From positions 5,084,001 to 5,148,000 of the forward strand of contig NZ_CP133838.1 in assembly GCF_031432975.1 (NCBI RefSeq): a DNA stretch of 64,000 nt. The letters are read 5' to 3'. This stretch comes from Buttiauxella selenatireducens. Its GTDB lineage: Bacteria > Pseudomonadota > Gammaproteobacteria > Enterobacterales > Enterobacteriaceae. The notes beneath the pieces were generated by a model. The model was not told where the DNA came from. It did no database searches and saw nothing but the letters and a program-made list of their open reading frames with translations. The translations under genes and the position numbers were made by a program. Below, piece by piece: positions 19,253 through 29,121 of this stretch (within the stretch, counting starts at the first letter, position 1; every line of letters begins with the position of its first letter).

Positions 19253-19445
19253 AGCCACACATCGAAAAAAGGAAAAACTATATAATGAAAAAACCACCAA
19301 CTTTAAAATAAATGATGTCCGGTTTCATATTATATATAATCATAAAACTGGAAGCAGCGCCGCATGAACAGCTAAAAGCATTAGTTATCACACTTATCAG
19401 CCTTTATAATGCGGGCTGATTATTGCTACAAAGGCCTGGGCTTCA

Positions 19446-20678
19446 ATGACGCAACAACGGCGTAAAATTCTCCTGCTGGATAACGGTAAAGAGTGGGGTG
19501 GCGGTACCAACAGCATGTTGGAACTGCTCAAACGTATTGACCGTCAGCGGTTTGATATCACGTGCTGCTTTTACTACAACTACGCACGCGGAGAAGGTGA
19601 AACCATTGAGAAGGTGCTAAATAGCATTGATATCCCTGTTATTTTCATCCCGCAGCGCAAACAGCCGGGTTGGGCAAAAGTCAGCAAAGAAGTGGCACGC
19701 GCATTTTTGTTTTTCAGCAAGGCTGGGCGCAAAAAAGTGACCGCGTATATTGATGCTCAATGGCGAATCCAACCGAACGCAAAACGTATTCGCGAGATAA
19801 TCCAGCGCGATAATTACGAAATTCTGTACATGAATAACCAACCAGGATCCAATTTGGAAGGTTATCTGGCGGCAGAGCCACTTGATGTTGCTGTCGTTCA
19901 ACACTGCCGTATTGAGCCAGTGATGAGTCAGTCGATTTCCAGAATAGTGAACCGTGTCGGCGATGCCGTTATTGCCGTCTCCCATGGTGTAGAGCGGGTA
20001 TTGCTCAATCATGGAGTGAAGAAATCACTCTGTGTTACGGTTCCTAACGCCATTGACATACACCAACCTCTGCCCTCCGGTATGGCGATACGCCGGTCGT
20101 TAGGCATTGAAGACGGCACATTTCTGTTTGGCAGTATTGGGTCATTGATCCCGCGAAAATCCTGCCACCACACGCTCGAAGCTTTGCATCGTTTTCAACT
20201 GCAGCACCCCGAAGCAAAATGGAAGTTTGTCCTGGTGGGAGAAGGCGCAGATCGCGAAAAGTTAAAGCGCCAGGCAGCTGATTACGGATTCGCCGATCGC
20301 GTGATTTTTACTGGCTTCCGTAATAACCCACTGGATTATTTGGCCGCGTTTGATGCCTTCATACTTGCTTCTAAAAGTGAGGGATTGCCGCGAGTTGTCC
20401 TCGAATCCATGTTGCTCAAAACTGTAGTTATCGGTTCAAATGTGACAGGTACTGCTGAGTTAATCGACTCAGGTCGCACCGGTCTGCTCTACCCATATGG
20501 TGATACCGTTAAACTCGCTTCGCAACTTCAGCAAGTGTGGCAAGATAGCGAATTACGTGATGCTTTAATTGAGCAAGCTTACGTGCGTGTGATTGATAAT
20601 TATGCGATCGAGCACTATGTTGCCGGTGTCGAAGCCGTTCTTGGCGCAGCAAAACCAACCCGGAATGAAAATGTTTAA
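19446..20678 (+). CDS. Family 4 glycosyltransferase (unassigned)
   Basis: Retaining GT-B glycosyltransferase of family GT4, most likely a cytosolic LPS-core or surface-glycan enzyme. 410 residues. N-terminal acceptor domain starts LLLDNGKEWGGGTN, a glycine-rich loop typical of GT4. The C-terminal donor domain has FGSIGSLIPRKSCHH near 225, VGEGADREKLK near 260 and the E-x7-E type motif SEGLPRVVLES near 310. Divergent from the GT2 at 18434 across a 193-bp AT-rich gap, and overlaps the next gene, so it forms a two-gene operon. No counterpart at this position in E. coli K-12, where waaH (yibD) sits here. Confidence 0.82.
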   Translation: MTQQRRKILLLDNGKEWGGGTNSMLELLKRIDRQRFDITCCFYYNYARGEGETIEKVLNSIDIPVIFIPQRKQPGWAKVSKEVARAFLFFSKAGRKKVTAYIDAQWRIQPNAKRIREIIQRDNYEILYMNNQPGSNLEGYLAAEPLDVAVVQHCRIEPVMSQSISRIVNRVGDAVIAVSHGVERVLLNHGVKKSLCVTVPNAIDIHQPLPSGMAIRRSLGIEDGTFLFGSIGSLIPRKSCHHTLEALHRFQLQHPEAKWKFVLVGEGADREKLKRQAADYGFADRVIFTGFRNNPLDYLAAFDAFILASKSEGLPRVVLESMLLKTVVIGSNVTGTAELIDSGRTGLLYPYGDTVKLASQLQQVWQDSELRDALIEQAYVRVIDNYAIEHYVAGVEAVLGAAKPTRNENV

Positions 20679-21591
20679 ATTTCTGAATGCAAAATATCGC
20701 CATATTACGGCGCGACATAACATCCCTTATCAGGAGCCAGCAGTTGGAAGTGCTGCTGTGCCGGTAACGTCAATTGTTATTCCTTGCGCTGGCGCGGATT
20801 ACATCGAAGAAGGTTTGCTTTCAGCAACGTTCGCGGCACGTTTCGCTCCTGATGTTGAGGAGATCGTAATTGTTTCCGATCGCCCTGCTATAGAGTTTGG
20901 CGAACTGCCACCTAAAACCCGAGTCGCAACGCTTGAGCTCACACAGCGTGAAGAAGGCTATCGTTACAAGCAAATTTACCTAAGTCGCTTAATCAAGCTG
21001 AATGCGCCTTTGCAAGCTCGTACCGACGGTATTTTGATGATCGACTCCGATCTCAACTTGCTGCAAATGCCACGTTTTAAAATCGAAGAACATCATATTT
21101 ATTCCAGTTTCCGTCAGGGGAAAATGATCGCCAAACTGGATAAAGCACCGGCCGAAAAAGTGCCTGCGTATTACAAAGATACCGTTCGTCCATACATTGT
21201 CGATCACGTTAACGGGGCTTTCCTGGCCGCATCACGAAAAACCTGGCGTCGAATCTGCCCGTTATGGCTCACGTTATTCAAGGACACATGGGAGCTGATG
21301 GACGATAGCCAACCGCCAACAGACCAGCTACCTTTGGCTGCATTACTGGATATGCTCGATATCAAAACAGTGAATTTGGGTGACTGGATGAACTGGCCGG
21401 TATCCAAGAAAATTGGGGGCGTAGCCTCAGTTATCCCAAAACCGGTTGTTGGTGCACATGGCGGCTTCCCACTTTCAGAATGGCAAAAATATCTTGTCTC
21501 GCCGGAGAGCGAATTGCTGTTTAAAGGACAAGATTACACCCGTAAAGTGCGTTACCTGACGGATGCTGAAAAGCTTACTGCAAGCGAATAA
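20671..21591 (+). CDS. Putative DxD glycosyltransferase (unassigned)
   Basis: Probable GT-A-fold nucleotide-sugar transferase. Opening VTSIVIPCAGADYIEEGLL and the metal site MIDSDLNLLQ (DSD near residue 127) fit a GT2-like catalytic core, but the sequence is not one I recognise. The middle region (YIVDHVNGAFLAASRK) could be the acceptor side. Starts at ATG 20671 (MFKFLNAKYR), 6 nt after GGA; ATG 20665 is two codons earlier. 306 residues, overlapping the GT4 stop by 8 nt, so coupled to it. A terminator follows, ending the operon before convergent tdh. Confidence 0.7.
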   Translation: MFKFLNAKYRHITARHNIPYQEPAVGSAAVPVTSIVIPCAGADYIEEGLLSATFAARFAPDVEEIVIVSDRPAIEFGELPPKTRVATLELTQREEGYRYKQIYLSRLIKLNAPLQARTDGILMIDSDLNLLQMPRFKIEEHHIYSSFRQGKMIAKLDKAPAEKVPAYYKDTVRPYIVDHVNGAFLAASRKTWRRICPLWLTLFKDTWELMDDSQPPTDQLPLAALLDMLDIKTVNLGDWMNWPVSKKIGGVASVIPKPVVGAHGGFPLSEWQKYLVSPESELLFKGQDYTRKVRYLTDAEKLTASE

Positions 21592-21598
21592 AGATGTT

Positions 21599-21625
21599 AA
21601 AAAGGCCGGTTTCCCGGCCTTTTTT
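21599..21625. terminator. Bidirectional terminator, GT operon / tdh
   Basis: Nine-bp perfect stem AAAGGCCGG/CCGGCCTTT (21601-21609 with 21614-21622) with loop TTTC, A-tract before and T-tract after. Stops the rightward glycosyltransferase operon and the leftward kbl-tdh operon. Confidence 0.9.
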
Positions 21626-21641
21626 AATCATCACGGCGTGA

Positions 21642-22667
21642 TTAATCCCAGCTAAGAATCACTTTGCCTGACTGCCCGGAACGCATTGCATCAAACCCTT
21701 TCTGGAAATCATCGATACCAAAACGGTGAGTGATAATTGGTGATAGATCCAGACCAGACTGAATCAATGCCGCCATTTTGTACCAGGTTTCGAACATCTC
21801 ACGTCCGTAAATCCCTTTGATGAACAGGCCCTTGAAGATAACTTTCGTCCAATCGATAGACATATCTGATGGCGGGATCCCCAGCATCGCAATACGGCCA
21901 CCGTGGTTCATAGTATCGAGCATGGTACGGAATGCTGGTGGTGCACCTGACATTTCCAGGCCCACATCAAAGCCTTCAGTCATACCCAACTCTTTCATCA
22001 CATCTGTCAGGTTTTCTTTGCTGACGTTTACCGCACGGGTGATACCCATTTCACGCGCCAGTTCAAGACGATACTCGTTCACATCAGTGATGACGACGTT
22101 ACGTGCGCCGACGTGCTTAGCTACGGCCGCAGCCATAATACCAATCGGGCCTGCACCAGATACCAGTACATCTTCGCCGACCAAATCGAATGACAGCGCG
22201 GTGTGAACAGCGTTGCCAAACGGGTCAAAGATAGAAGCTAAATCGTCGGAGATGTTGTCAGGGATTTTGAAAGCATTAAAAGCAGGCAGGACCAAATATT
22301 CTGCAAAACAGCCAGGACGGTTCACACCGACGCCTGTCGTATTACGACACAGGTGAGTACGGCCCGCACGGCAGTTACGGCAGTGACCACAGGTAATATG
22401 GCCTTCGCCGGAAACACGATCGCCGATTTTAAATCCTTTCACTTCCTGGCCGATTCCGACCACTTCACCTACATACTCGTGGCCTACAACCATCGGAACC
22501 GGAATGGTCTTCTGGGACCATTCATCCCAGTTATAGATATGCACATCGGTGCCGCAAATCGCGGTTTTACGGATTTTGATCAGCAGATCGTTATGACCCA
22601 TTTCTGGCTTGGGCGCATCCGTCATCCAGATGCCTTCTTCTGCTTTCAGTTTCGCTAATGCTTTCAT
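21642..22667 (-). CDS. tdh: L-threonine 3-dehydrogenase
   Basis: Zinc enzyme that oxidises threonine to 2-amino-3-ketobutyrate, the first step of threonine breakdown to glycine and acetyl-CoA. The start is the ATG at 22667 ([12 protein letters not shown]), giving 341 residues as in E. coli; the open frame extends upstream into kbl but is not homologous. Catalytic zinc ligands are C38 in TAICGTD and the H of VVGHEYVG; four cysteines of CGHCRNC...HLC form the structural site. NAD-binding GAGPIG lies near 176. 10 bp after kbl. Confidence 0.98.
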   Translation of the reverse strand: MKALAKLKAEEGIWMTDAPKPEMGHNDLLIKIRKTAICGTDVHIYNWDEWSQKTIPVPMVVGHEYVGEVVGIGQEVKGFKIGDRVSGEGHITCGHCRNCRAGRTHLCRNTTGVGVNRPGCFAEYLVLPAFNAFKIPDNISDDLASIFDPFGNAVHTALSFDLVGEDVLVSGAGPIGIMAAAVAKHVGARNVVITDVNEYRLELAREMGITRAVNVSKENLTDVMKELGMTEGFDVGLEMSGAPPAFRTMLDTMNHGGRIAMLGIPPSDMSIDWTKVIFKGLFIKGIYGREMFETWYKMAALIQSGLDLSPIITHRFGIDDFQKGFDAMRSGQSGKVILSWD

Positions 22668-22677
22668 GACCGCTCCC

Positions 22678-23874
22678 TCAGGCGATAACGCCCAACTTTT
22701 TACCGATACACGTAAATGCGTCAACCGCACGTTCAATTTGCTCTGTGGTATGTGCCGCAGACATTTGAGTACGGATACGCGCCTGACCTTTTGGTACCAC
22801 CGGGAAGAAGAACCCAGTGACATAAATGCCTTCTTTTTGCAGTTCACGAGCAAAGTTCTGCGCCACAACAGCCTCACCTAACATCACAGGAATGATGGCA
22901 TGATCAGCACCGGCTAAAGTAAAACCAGCCGCGGTCATTTTCTCGCGGAACAAGCTTGCATTAGCCCACAGGCGATTACGCGTTTCGGCGCCCGTTTCCA
23001 GCATTTCCAACACTTTAATCGAGGCAGAAACAATAGCGGGAGCCAAAGAGTTGGAGAAAAGATAAGGGCGAGAACGCTGACGCAACCACTCGATAACTTC
23101 TTTACGACCCGCGGTGTAACCACCGGAAGCGCCACCCAGAGCTTTACCCAACGTGCCGGTGATGATATCTACACGATCCATTACATCGCAGTATTCATGG
23201 GTACCGCGTCCGTTCTCACCCACGAAACCTACCGCGTGAGAATCATCAACCATGACCAGTGCGTCATATTGATCGGCCAGGTCGCAAACCCCATTCAGGT
23301 TGGCAATAACCCCATCCATAGAGAACACACCATCGGTGGCGATCATGATGTGGCGAGCACCTGCCGCTCGCGCTTCTTTCAGGCGAGCTTCAAGTTCTTG
23401 CATGTCGTTGTTGGCATAACGATAACGCTGAGCCTTACACAGGCGCACACCATCAATAATAGAAGCATGGTTCAGCGCATCAGAAATAATCGCATCTTCT
23501 GGTCCGAGCAACGTTTCAAACAAACCACCGTTGGCGTCAAAGCATGAAGAGTAAAGAATCGCATCTTCCATTCCCAGGAATCGAGCAAGTTTGCCTTCTA
23601 GCTCTTTATGGCTGTCTTGTGTGCCACAAATGAAACGAACAGAAGCCATCCCAAAACCATGTTTCTCCATACCCTGCTTAGCGGCATCGATCAGTTGTGG
23701 GTGGTTAGCAAGCCCAAGGTAGTTATTGGCGCAGAAGTTAATAACATGGCTGCCGTCAGCAACAGTAATGTCAGCCTGTTGGGCTGAAGTAATAATACGT
23801 TCTTCTTTGAACAACCCTTCCGCGCGTGCGGTTTCAAGTTGGGATGTTAACTGTTGGTAAAAATCTCCGCGCAT
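22678..23874 (-). CDS. kbl: 2-amino-3-ketobutyrate CoA ligase
   Basis: PLP enzyme of the alpha-oxoamine synthase family that cleaves 2-amino-3-ketobutyrate with CoA to glycine and acetyl-CoA, completing the pathway begun by Tdh. 398 residues, E. coli length. PLP lysine in [13 protein letters not shown] near 244, DDSHAVGF near 207, [15 protein letters not shown] near 72. First gene of the leftward kbl-tdh operon. In E. coli this operon is under Lrp control. Divergent from hldD across 218 bp. Confidence 0.98.
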   Translation of the reverse strand: MRGDFYQQLTSQLETARAEGLFKEERIITSAQQADITVADGSHVINFCANNYLGLANHPQLIDAAKQGMEKHGFGMASVRFICGTQDSHKELEGKLARFLGMEDAILYSSCFDANGGLFETLLGPEDAIISDALNHASIIDGVRLCKAQRYRYANNDMQELEARLKEARAAGARHIMIATDGVFSMDGVIANLNGVCDLADQYDALVMVDDSHAVGFVGENGRGTHEYCDVMDRVDIITGTLGKALGGASGGYTAGRKEVIEWLRQRSRPYLFSNSLAPAIVSASIKVLEMLETGAETRNRLWANASLFREKMTAAGFTLAGADHAIIPVMLGEAVVAQNFARELQKEGIYVTGFFFPVVPKGQARIRTQMSAAHTTEQIERAVDAFTCIGKKLGVIA

Positions 23875-24092
23875 TGCGATTCTCCAGGCATGGCTAATTT
23901 CAGAACATATTACCCAAACCTATACCAGGAGACGAGATGACGCTTCAATGAAATTGGAATTTTCAGCATAAATCACGAGGTGCTTTCCAGAATCGGGTTA
24001 TTAGGAAAGACAATTCGGGTGGTGGTATGATAGGAGTCATATACGCGTGAGGTATTGGGCCTCATTGCCCCTAATTTTTTAAGGTTACGCTT

Positions 24093-25025
24093 ATGATCAT
24101 TGTCACCGGTGGTGCCGGATTTATCGGCAGCAACATCATTAAATCACTGAATGATATCGGTCTTACGGATATCCTGGTTGTAGACAACCTGAAGGATGGC
24201 ACTAAATTCGCCAACCTCGTAGATTTAAATATTGCTGATTACATGGATAAAGAAGACTTCTTAATCCAGATTATGGCCGGCGAAGAGTTTGGCGATATTG
24301 GAGCAATCTTCCATGAAGGTGCATGTTCTTCCACCACTGAGTGGGACGGTAAGTACATGATGGATAATAACTATCAGTACTCTAAAGAAGTTCTGCATTA
24401 CTGTATGGAACGGGAAATTCCGTTCCTGTATGCCTCTTCAGCTGCAACCTATGGTGGCCGTAACAGCGACTTTATTGAATCTCGTGAATACGAGCAACCA
24501 CTGAACGTCTACGGCTATTCAAAATTCTTGTTTGACGAATACGTTCGTCAAATCTTACCTGAAGCTAACTCTCAGATTACGGGTTTCCGTTATTTCAACG
24601 TTTATGGGCCACGTGAAGGCCACAAAGGCAGTATGGCAAGCGTTGCATTCCATCTGAATACCCAACTGAATAACGGCGAGAATCCGAAACTCTTTGAAGG
24701 TAGCGACAGTTTTAAACGCGACTTCATCTATGTCGGTGATGTAGCAGCAGTGAATCTGTGGTTCTGGCAAAACGGCGTATCCGGTATTTATAACTGTGGC
24801 ACAGGTCGAGCAGAATCCTTCCAGGCCATTGCTGATGCAGCACTCGCATTCCATAAAAAAGGCAGCATTGAGTACATTCCATTCCCGGAAAAACTCAAAG
24901 GTCGCTATCAGGCATTTACTCAGGCCGATTTAACCAATCTGCGTGCCGCAGGTTACGACAAGCCATTTAAAACTGTTGCCGAAGGCGTAACAGAATACAT
25001 GTCCTGGCTTAACCGTGACGCATAA
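24093..25025 (+). CDS. hldD: ADP-L-glycero-D-manno-heptose 6-epimerase
   Basis: Last enzyme of ADP-heptose synthesis: converts the D,D form to ADP-L-glycero-D-manno-heptose used by WaaC, WaaF and WaaQ. 310 residues, E. coli length. Short-chain dehydrogenase fold: NADP site [10 protein letters not shown] at 5-14, catalytic tyrosine and lysine in [11 protein letters not shown] near 138-148, ASSAATYGG near 113. First gene of the hldD-waaF-waaC run, 16 bp before waaF. The 218-bp upstream gap shows no motif I can call with confidence; in E. coli the gene has a heat-shock promoter there. Confidence 0.98.
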   Translation: MIIVTGGAGFIGSNIIKSLNDIGLTDILVVDNLKDGTKFANLVDLNIADYMDKEDFLIQIMAGEEFGDIGAIFHEGACSSTTEWDGKYMMDNNYQYSKEVLHYCMEREIPFLYASSAATYGGRNSDFIESREYEQPLNVYGYSKFLFDEYVRQILPEANSQITGFRYFNVYGPREGHKGSMASVAFHLNTQLNNGENPKLFEGSDSFKRDFIYVGDVAAVNLWFWQNGVSGIYNCGTGRAESFQAIADAALAFHKKGSIEYIPFPEKLKGRYQAFTQADLTNLRAAGYDKPFKTVAEGVTEYMSWLNRDA

Positions 25026-25041
25026 GCAGGTAGCCTGACGC

Positions 25042-26091
25042 ATGAAAATACTGGTGATTGGCCCGTCATGGGTGGGCGACATGATGATGTCGCAAAGTCT
25101 CTATCGCACGCTCAAAGCGCGCTATCCCCAGGCAATCATTGATGTGATGGCACCGACATGGTGCCGTCCATTACTGTCACGTATGCCGGAAGTTAACGAA
25201 GCACTGTCGATGCCACTCGGGCATGGTGCTTTGGAAATTGGAGAGCGTCGTCGCCTTGGACACGCCTTGCGTGCCAAACGTTACGATCAGGCCTATGTGC
25301 TGCCCAACTCATTTAAGTCAGCGCTTGTTCCGTTCTTTGCCAATATCCCGCAACGCACGGGTTGGCGTGGTGAAATGCGCTACGGGTTACTCAATGACGC
25401 GCGTGTTCTGGACAAGCAGGCCTGGCCATTAATGGTCGAGCGCTACATTGCTTTGGCTTATGACAAAGGCAAAATGCAGTCCGCTAAAGATCTTCCCCAA
25501 CCGTTGCTGTGGCCACAGTTGCAGGTTAACGACGGGGAAAAAATGCAAACTTGTCAGGCTTTTAGTCTTGATGCACAACGGCCGATAATTGGTTTTTGTC
25601 CAGGAGCTGAATTCGGCCCGGCTAAACGTTGGCCGCATTATCACTATGCTACGCTTGCGGGCAAACTCATTGATGATGGCTATCAGGTCGTGTTGTTTGG
25701 TTCGGCAAAAGATAAAGAAGCGGGTAACGATATCGTCGCCGCTTTGACCACGCAACAACAGGCTCATTGCCGCAATCTGGCAGGTGACACCGCACTTGAG
25801 CAAGCAGTTATTTTAATTGCGGCTTGCCAGGCTGTTGTGTCCAATGATTCAGGCTTGATGCATGTTGCCGCCGCGCTGAATCGTCCGCTTGTAGCATTAT
25901 ACGGTCCGAGTAGCCCTGACTTTACTCCACCGCTTTCACATAAGGCGCGAGTTATTCGCCTTATTAGTGGTTATCACAAAGTCCGTAAAGGCGATGCTGC
26001 AGAAGGCTATCATCAAAGCTTGATTGATATTACGCCTGAGCGCGTTATGGATGAGCTAACCGCCCTGATTTTGGCGGAGAAGGAAGCGTAA
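25042..26091 (+). CDS. waaF: ADP-heptose:LPS heptosyltransferase II
   Basis: GT9 enzyme that adds the second heptose to Hep I of the LPS inner core. 349 residues, near the E. coli length. N-terminal family motif LVIGPSWVGDMMMSQSLY with the catalytic-type Asp13, then FCPGAEFGPAKRWP near 178 and the ADP-heptose loop SNDSGLMHVAAALNRP near 260. TAATG overlap couples it to waaC. Confidence 0.97.
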   Translation: MKILVIGPSWVGDMMMSQSLYRTLKARYPQAIIDVMAPTWCRPLLSRMPEVNEALSMPLGHGALEIGERRRLGHALRAKRYDQAYVLPNSFKSALVPFFANIPQRTGWRGEMRYGLLNDARVLDKQAWPLMVERYIALAYDKGKMQSAKDLPQPLLWPQLQVNDGEKMQTCQAFSLDAQRPIIGFCPGAEFGPAKRWPHYHYATLAGKLIDDGYQVVLFGSAKDKEAGNDIVAALTTQQQAHCRNLAGDTALEQAVILIAACQAVVSNDSGLMHVAAALNRPLVALYGPSSPDFTPPLSHKARVIRLISGYHKVRKGDAAEGYHQSLIDITPERVMDELTALILAEKEA

Positions 26092-27068
26092 TGCGGGTAT
26101 TGATCGTCAAAACATCGTCAATGGGTGATGTCTTGCATACGTTGCCAGCCCTTACTGATGCGATGCAAGCTATTCCCGGCATCCGTTTCGACTGGGTTGT
26201 TGAAGAAGGTTTTGCTCAAATCCCAGGCTGGCACCCTGCCGTCGATAACGTTTTTCCAGTCGCAATTCGCCGTTGGCGTAAAAGTTGGTTTTCAGCCCCC
26301 GTAAAGGCCGAGCGTGCCGCTTTCTACAAAATACTACGTGCTGAAAATTACGACGCCGTCATTGATGCCCAAGGACTGATAAAAAGTGCCGCTCTGGTTA
26401 CAAGAAAAGCCAGAGGGATAAAACACGGCATGGACTGGAACAGCGCCCGCGAACCATTGTCGAGCCTGTTCTACAACCGTCGCCACGCCATTGCAAAGCA
26501 ACAACATGCGGTTGAACGCACGCGTGAGTTGTTCGCCAAAAGTCTGGGTTACCAAAAGCCAGCAGCTCAGGGCGATTACGCTATCGCGCAGCACTTCCTG
26601 ACTACAGCCTCCTCCGATACGGGGAATTATTTCATTTTCCTGCATGCAACAACTCGCGACGAAAAGCACTGGCCGGAATCACACTGGCGAAATCTTATTC
26701 AATTAATGCATGATGCGGGATTACATATTAAACTCCCGTGGGGTGCGGAACACGAGCACAAACGAGCAATCCGTTTGGCTTCCGGATTTGATAATGTTGA
26801 GGTGTTGCCGCGCTTGTCGCTTGAACAAGTAGCCAAACAGCTTGCAGGAGCCAGGGCCGTAGTTTCAGTCGATACCGGACTGAGCCACCTGACTGCTGCA
26901 CTTAATCGGCCGAACATAACATTATATGGCCCTACCGATCCGGGTTTGATTGGTGGTTACGGCGAAAATCAGCACGAACTACGAGGCGCAGAGAAAAGCA
27001 TGGCTAACATTACCGCTGCAGATACGTTTACCGCACTCCAGAAAATTAGTCACATAGCAGCAGAATAA
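26091..27068 (+). CDS. waaC: ADP-heptose:LPS heptosyltransferase I
   Basis: GT9 enzyme that puts the first heptose on Kdo. 325 residues. Begins LIVKTSSMGDVLHTLPAL with catalytic-type Asp13, then HATTRDEKHWPE near 187 for ADP-heptose contacts and SVDTGLSHLTAALNRP near 260. The start overlaps the waaF stop by one base. The next gene starts 6 bp later, so the LPS operon continues into the AT-rich block. Confidence 0.97.
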   Translation: MRVLIVKTSSMGDVLHTLPALTDAMQAIPGIRFDWVVEEGFAQIPGWHPAVDNVFPVAIRRWRKSWFSAPVKAERAAFYKILRAENYDAVIDAQGLIKSAALVTRKARGIKHGMDWNSAREPLSSLFYNRRHAIAKQQHAVERTRELFAKSLGYQKPAAQGDYAIAQHFLTTASSDTGNYFIFLHATTRDEKHWPESHWRNLIQLMHDAGLHIKLPWGAEHEHKRAIRLASGFDNVEVLPRLSLEQVAKQLAGARAVVSVDTGLSHLTAALNRPNITLYGPTDPGLIGGYGENQHELRGAEKSMANITAADTFTALQKISHIAAE

Positions 27069-27074
27069 CGATTA

Positions 27075-28166
27075 ATGAGCTATCTATTCCTCTTTGTCAT
27101 CTTTCTCCCGTTCAAGTTAGTCGGAAAACTGTTTTATAAAAAAACAGGCCGAAACTTGATGATTCAAACGGCAAAAATAGGTGATTTCGTCAATGTCACG
27201 CCTTTGCTCAGCCATCTGAAGAACAGTGATGTGTTAATCAGCAAAACAGTTCTTCCGTTGGCTAAATATGATGAAACCATCGACACTATTTTTCTTATCG
27301 AAGAACATAAAAAGAGCCTGTGGCGTAAGTTCCGTCTGGCATTCACTCTGTTGAATCGCTACGAAAACGTCTATTTGTTACAACCTAACAGCACTAATCT
27401 GTTCTTTGCTGCGGTTTGCAATGCAGCAAACAAGCAATTCCTCTCGACTTACACTCGCCGTTGGTATCACACTTTTTTTTACCTGACAGCGAACGGCATT
27501 GTTGAACATCGCAAAGAACAGCTAACTGTAGACGATTACCTTAAGCTTGCAGATCGCAGCCTAACCTGGCGTGATGTTCCTAAGCATGCCACCCTCCCGT
27601 TAAGAAAACCTACGACCTATCCACTATCACTGGATAAACAAAACGTAACCAAAATAGGTCTGAGTATTTCTGCAGGAAACAAATCAAAAACCATTCCTTC
27701 AGCAATCTGGAAGAAAATTTTTAATGCGTTAGAGGGATTAAATTGTACTTATTTTGTTTTTGGCCCTAAAAGTGAACAAGTATGGTTAGATGATCTACAC
27801 CGCGAAGTCGGAATGCGGGAAGATATTGTGAGTCTGGTTGGTGAACTTCCTTTAGAAGATGTGCCTTTTGCCATCAGCAAAATGGATTTCTATATTGCAT
27901 CAGACTCTGGAAATGTCTACATAGCTGATGCAGTAGGCGTCCCAATTGTTCTCATTTACGGTCCATGCTGCATTGCAGAACAAAGGCCTTTGGGGAATGT
28001 GTTGCTGATTGGAAGCAAAGAATATGAAAAATCATATATCTTTGAAGCACCTTATTATTTTGACCGAACAAGAGAAGAGATGTTTGCATTGAGTGATAAC
28101 GATCTTAATGCTATCCGTGATTTCATCCACCAAAATCTACAACACAATGACATCATCAAAAATTAA
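27075..28166 (+). CDS. Additional GT9 heptosyltransferase-like protein
   Basis: Fourth GT9 enzyme of the locus, candidate outer-core heptosyltransferase (the role of WabM or WabJ type genes in Klebsiella, or WaaU in E. coli). 363 residues. It has an extra hydrophobic N-terminus (LFLFVIFLPFKLVGKLF, residues 4-20) before the family opening MIQTAKIGDFVNVTPLL, and a late SDSGNVYIADAVGVPIVLIYG that matches the donor loop. AT-rich, unlike waaF and waaC just upstream. A run of eight T at 27473-27480 lies in codons for HTFFYL. Its exact acceptor is not determinable here. Confidence 0.8.
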   Translation: MSYLFLFVIFLPFKLVGKLFYKKTGRNLMIQTAKIGDFVNVTPLLSHLKNSDVLISKTVLPLAKYDETIDTIFLIEEHKKSLWRKFRLAFTLLNRYENVYLLQPNSTNLFFAAVCNAANKQFLSTYTRRWYHTFFYLTANGIVEHRKEQLTVDDYLKLADRSLTWRDVPKHATLPLRKPTTYPLSLDKQNVTKIGLSISAGNKSKTIPSAIWKKIFNALEGLNCTYFVFGPKSEQVWLDDLHREVGMREDIVSLVGELPLEDVPFAISKMDFYIASDSGNVYIADAVGVPIVLIYGPCCIAEQRPLGNVLLIGSKEYEKSYIFEAPYYFDRTREEMFALSDNDLNAIRDFIHQNLQHNDIIKN

Positions 28167-28200
28167 ATCAATTCTGTGTTGTGCTTTTAAAGAGTAAGTT

Positions 28201-29121
28201 ATGGCAGATAAACCACTTCTAAGCATCATCATTGCTGCACATAATTGTGAAGAAACGATTAATGCCACGTTTCAAAGCTTGCTCGATGCTCTAGGTTCGG
28301 AGATTAATGAGTCTGAAATCATCATTATTAATGACAGCTCTGTAGATTCTACACACGAAAAAATAAAAAGCATTGCCCAACAATGTGCGCAAGTGGTTAT
28401 TTCTACAGTAAATTATAAAAATGTAGGGTTAGTTCGTCAGCATGGAATTTCCTTGTCTCATGGGGAATACATCACAATGCTGGACAGTGATGACATAGTA
28501 AAATCAGGAAGTTTTCCTTCGATTCTTTCTTTTCTTCGAAAAATCCAGCCTGACATGTTGCTAACACGACTGCATGAAATTCGTGATCTCACAAAAATAG
28601 ATCATCAATGGTCAGGTCTTAACCCTGAAAAAATATCTCAGGATGAAGCAATTACCCGCTTCTTAATCCATAAAGATCTACAAGCCCATCTGATTGGTCA
28701 GTTTATTAAGCGTTCAATTTATCTCAACAATGAAATTCCTGCCATGACGTGTTATGAGGATTTCTATGTATTTCCTCGAATGTTAATGAATGCAGTTAAT
28801 ATCTATTTTCAGTTTGACAGCCATTATTACTACATTAAAAGACAAGGCAGTCTATCTTCAGCACTAGATCCAATTAAAATAAATAATCTGCTAACCTGCA
28901 CAGTGAAAATGGAAAATGATCTACCCGATAGATTCCACCACCTAATATTATGTCACTGGCTAGACATTTACCTTAAGTATAATAATTTATTGCAGGATGC
29001 AGAGCATAAAAATATCGTTAAAAAACATGTATTGCAGTCACATTCTTTAGGATTTTTTATTAACCGCCATGTTCGATTAAGTTATAAGAGAAAAGCTTTG
29101 AGTACATTATGGAAAAATTAA
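28201..29121 (+). CDS. Family 2 glycosyltransferase, outer core (unassigned)
   Basis: Inverting GT-A transferase. 306 residues. LLSIIIAAHNCEETINATF opening and IIIINDSSVDST near 40 bind the nucleotide; the metal motif is MLDSDDIV near 96-103. The C-terminal 100 residues (FDSHYYYIKRQGSLSSA and beyond) resemble the acceptor side of WcaA-like enzymes. AT-rich, 34 bp after the GT9, behind AAAGAG. Overlaps waaL by 13 nt, so expression is coupled. Probably adds an outer-core sugar to which O antigen is joined; which sugar is unknown. Confidence 0.8.
   Translation: MADKPLLSIIIAAHNCEETINATFQSLLDALGSEINESEIIIINDSSVDSTHEKIKSIAQQCAQVVISTVNYKNVGLVRQHGISLSHGEYITMLDSDDIVKSGSFPSILSFLRKIQPDMLLTRLHEIRDLTKIDHQWSGLNPEKISQDEAITRFLIHKDLQAHLIGQFIKRSIYLNNEIPAMTCYEDFYVFPRMLMNAVNIYFQFDSHYYYIKRQGSLSSALDPIKINNLLTCTVKMENDLPDRFHHLILCHWLDIYLKYNNLLQDAEHKNIVKKHVLQSHSLGFFINRHVRLSYKRKALSTLWKN

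Noticed and set aside
24040-24085. GGGC/GCCC hairpin with TTTTTT just before hldD
   Set aside because: The stem is only four base pairs and lies directly before the hldD start; too weak to call a terminator or riboswitch.
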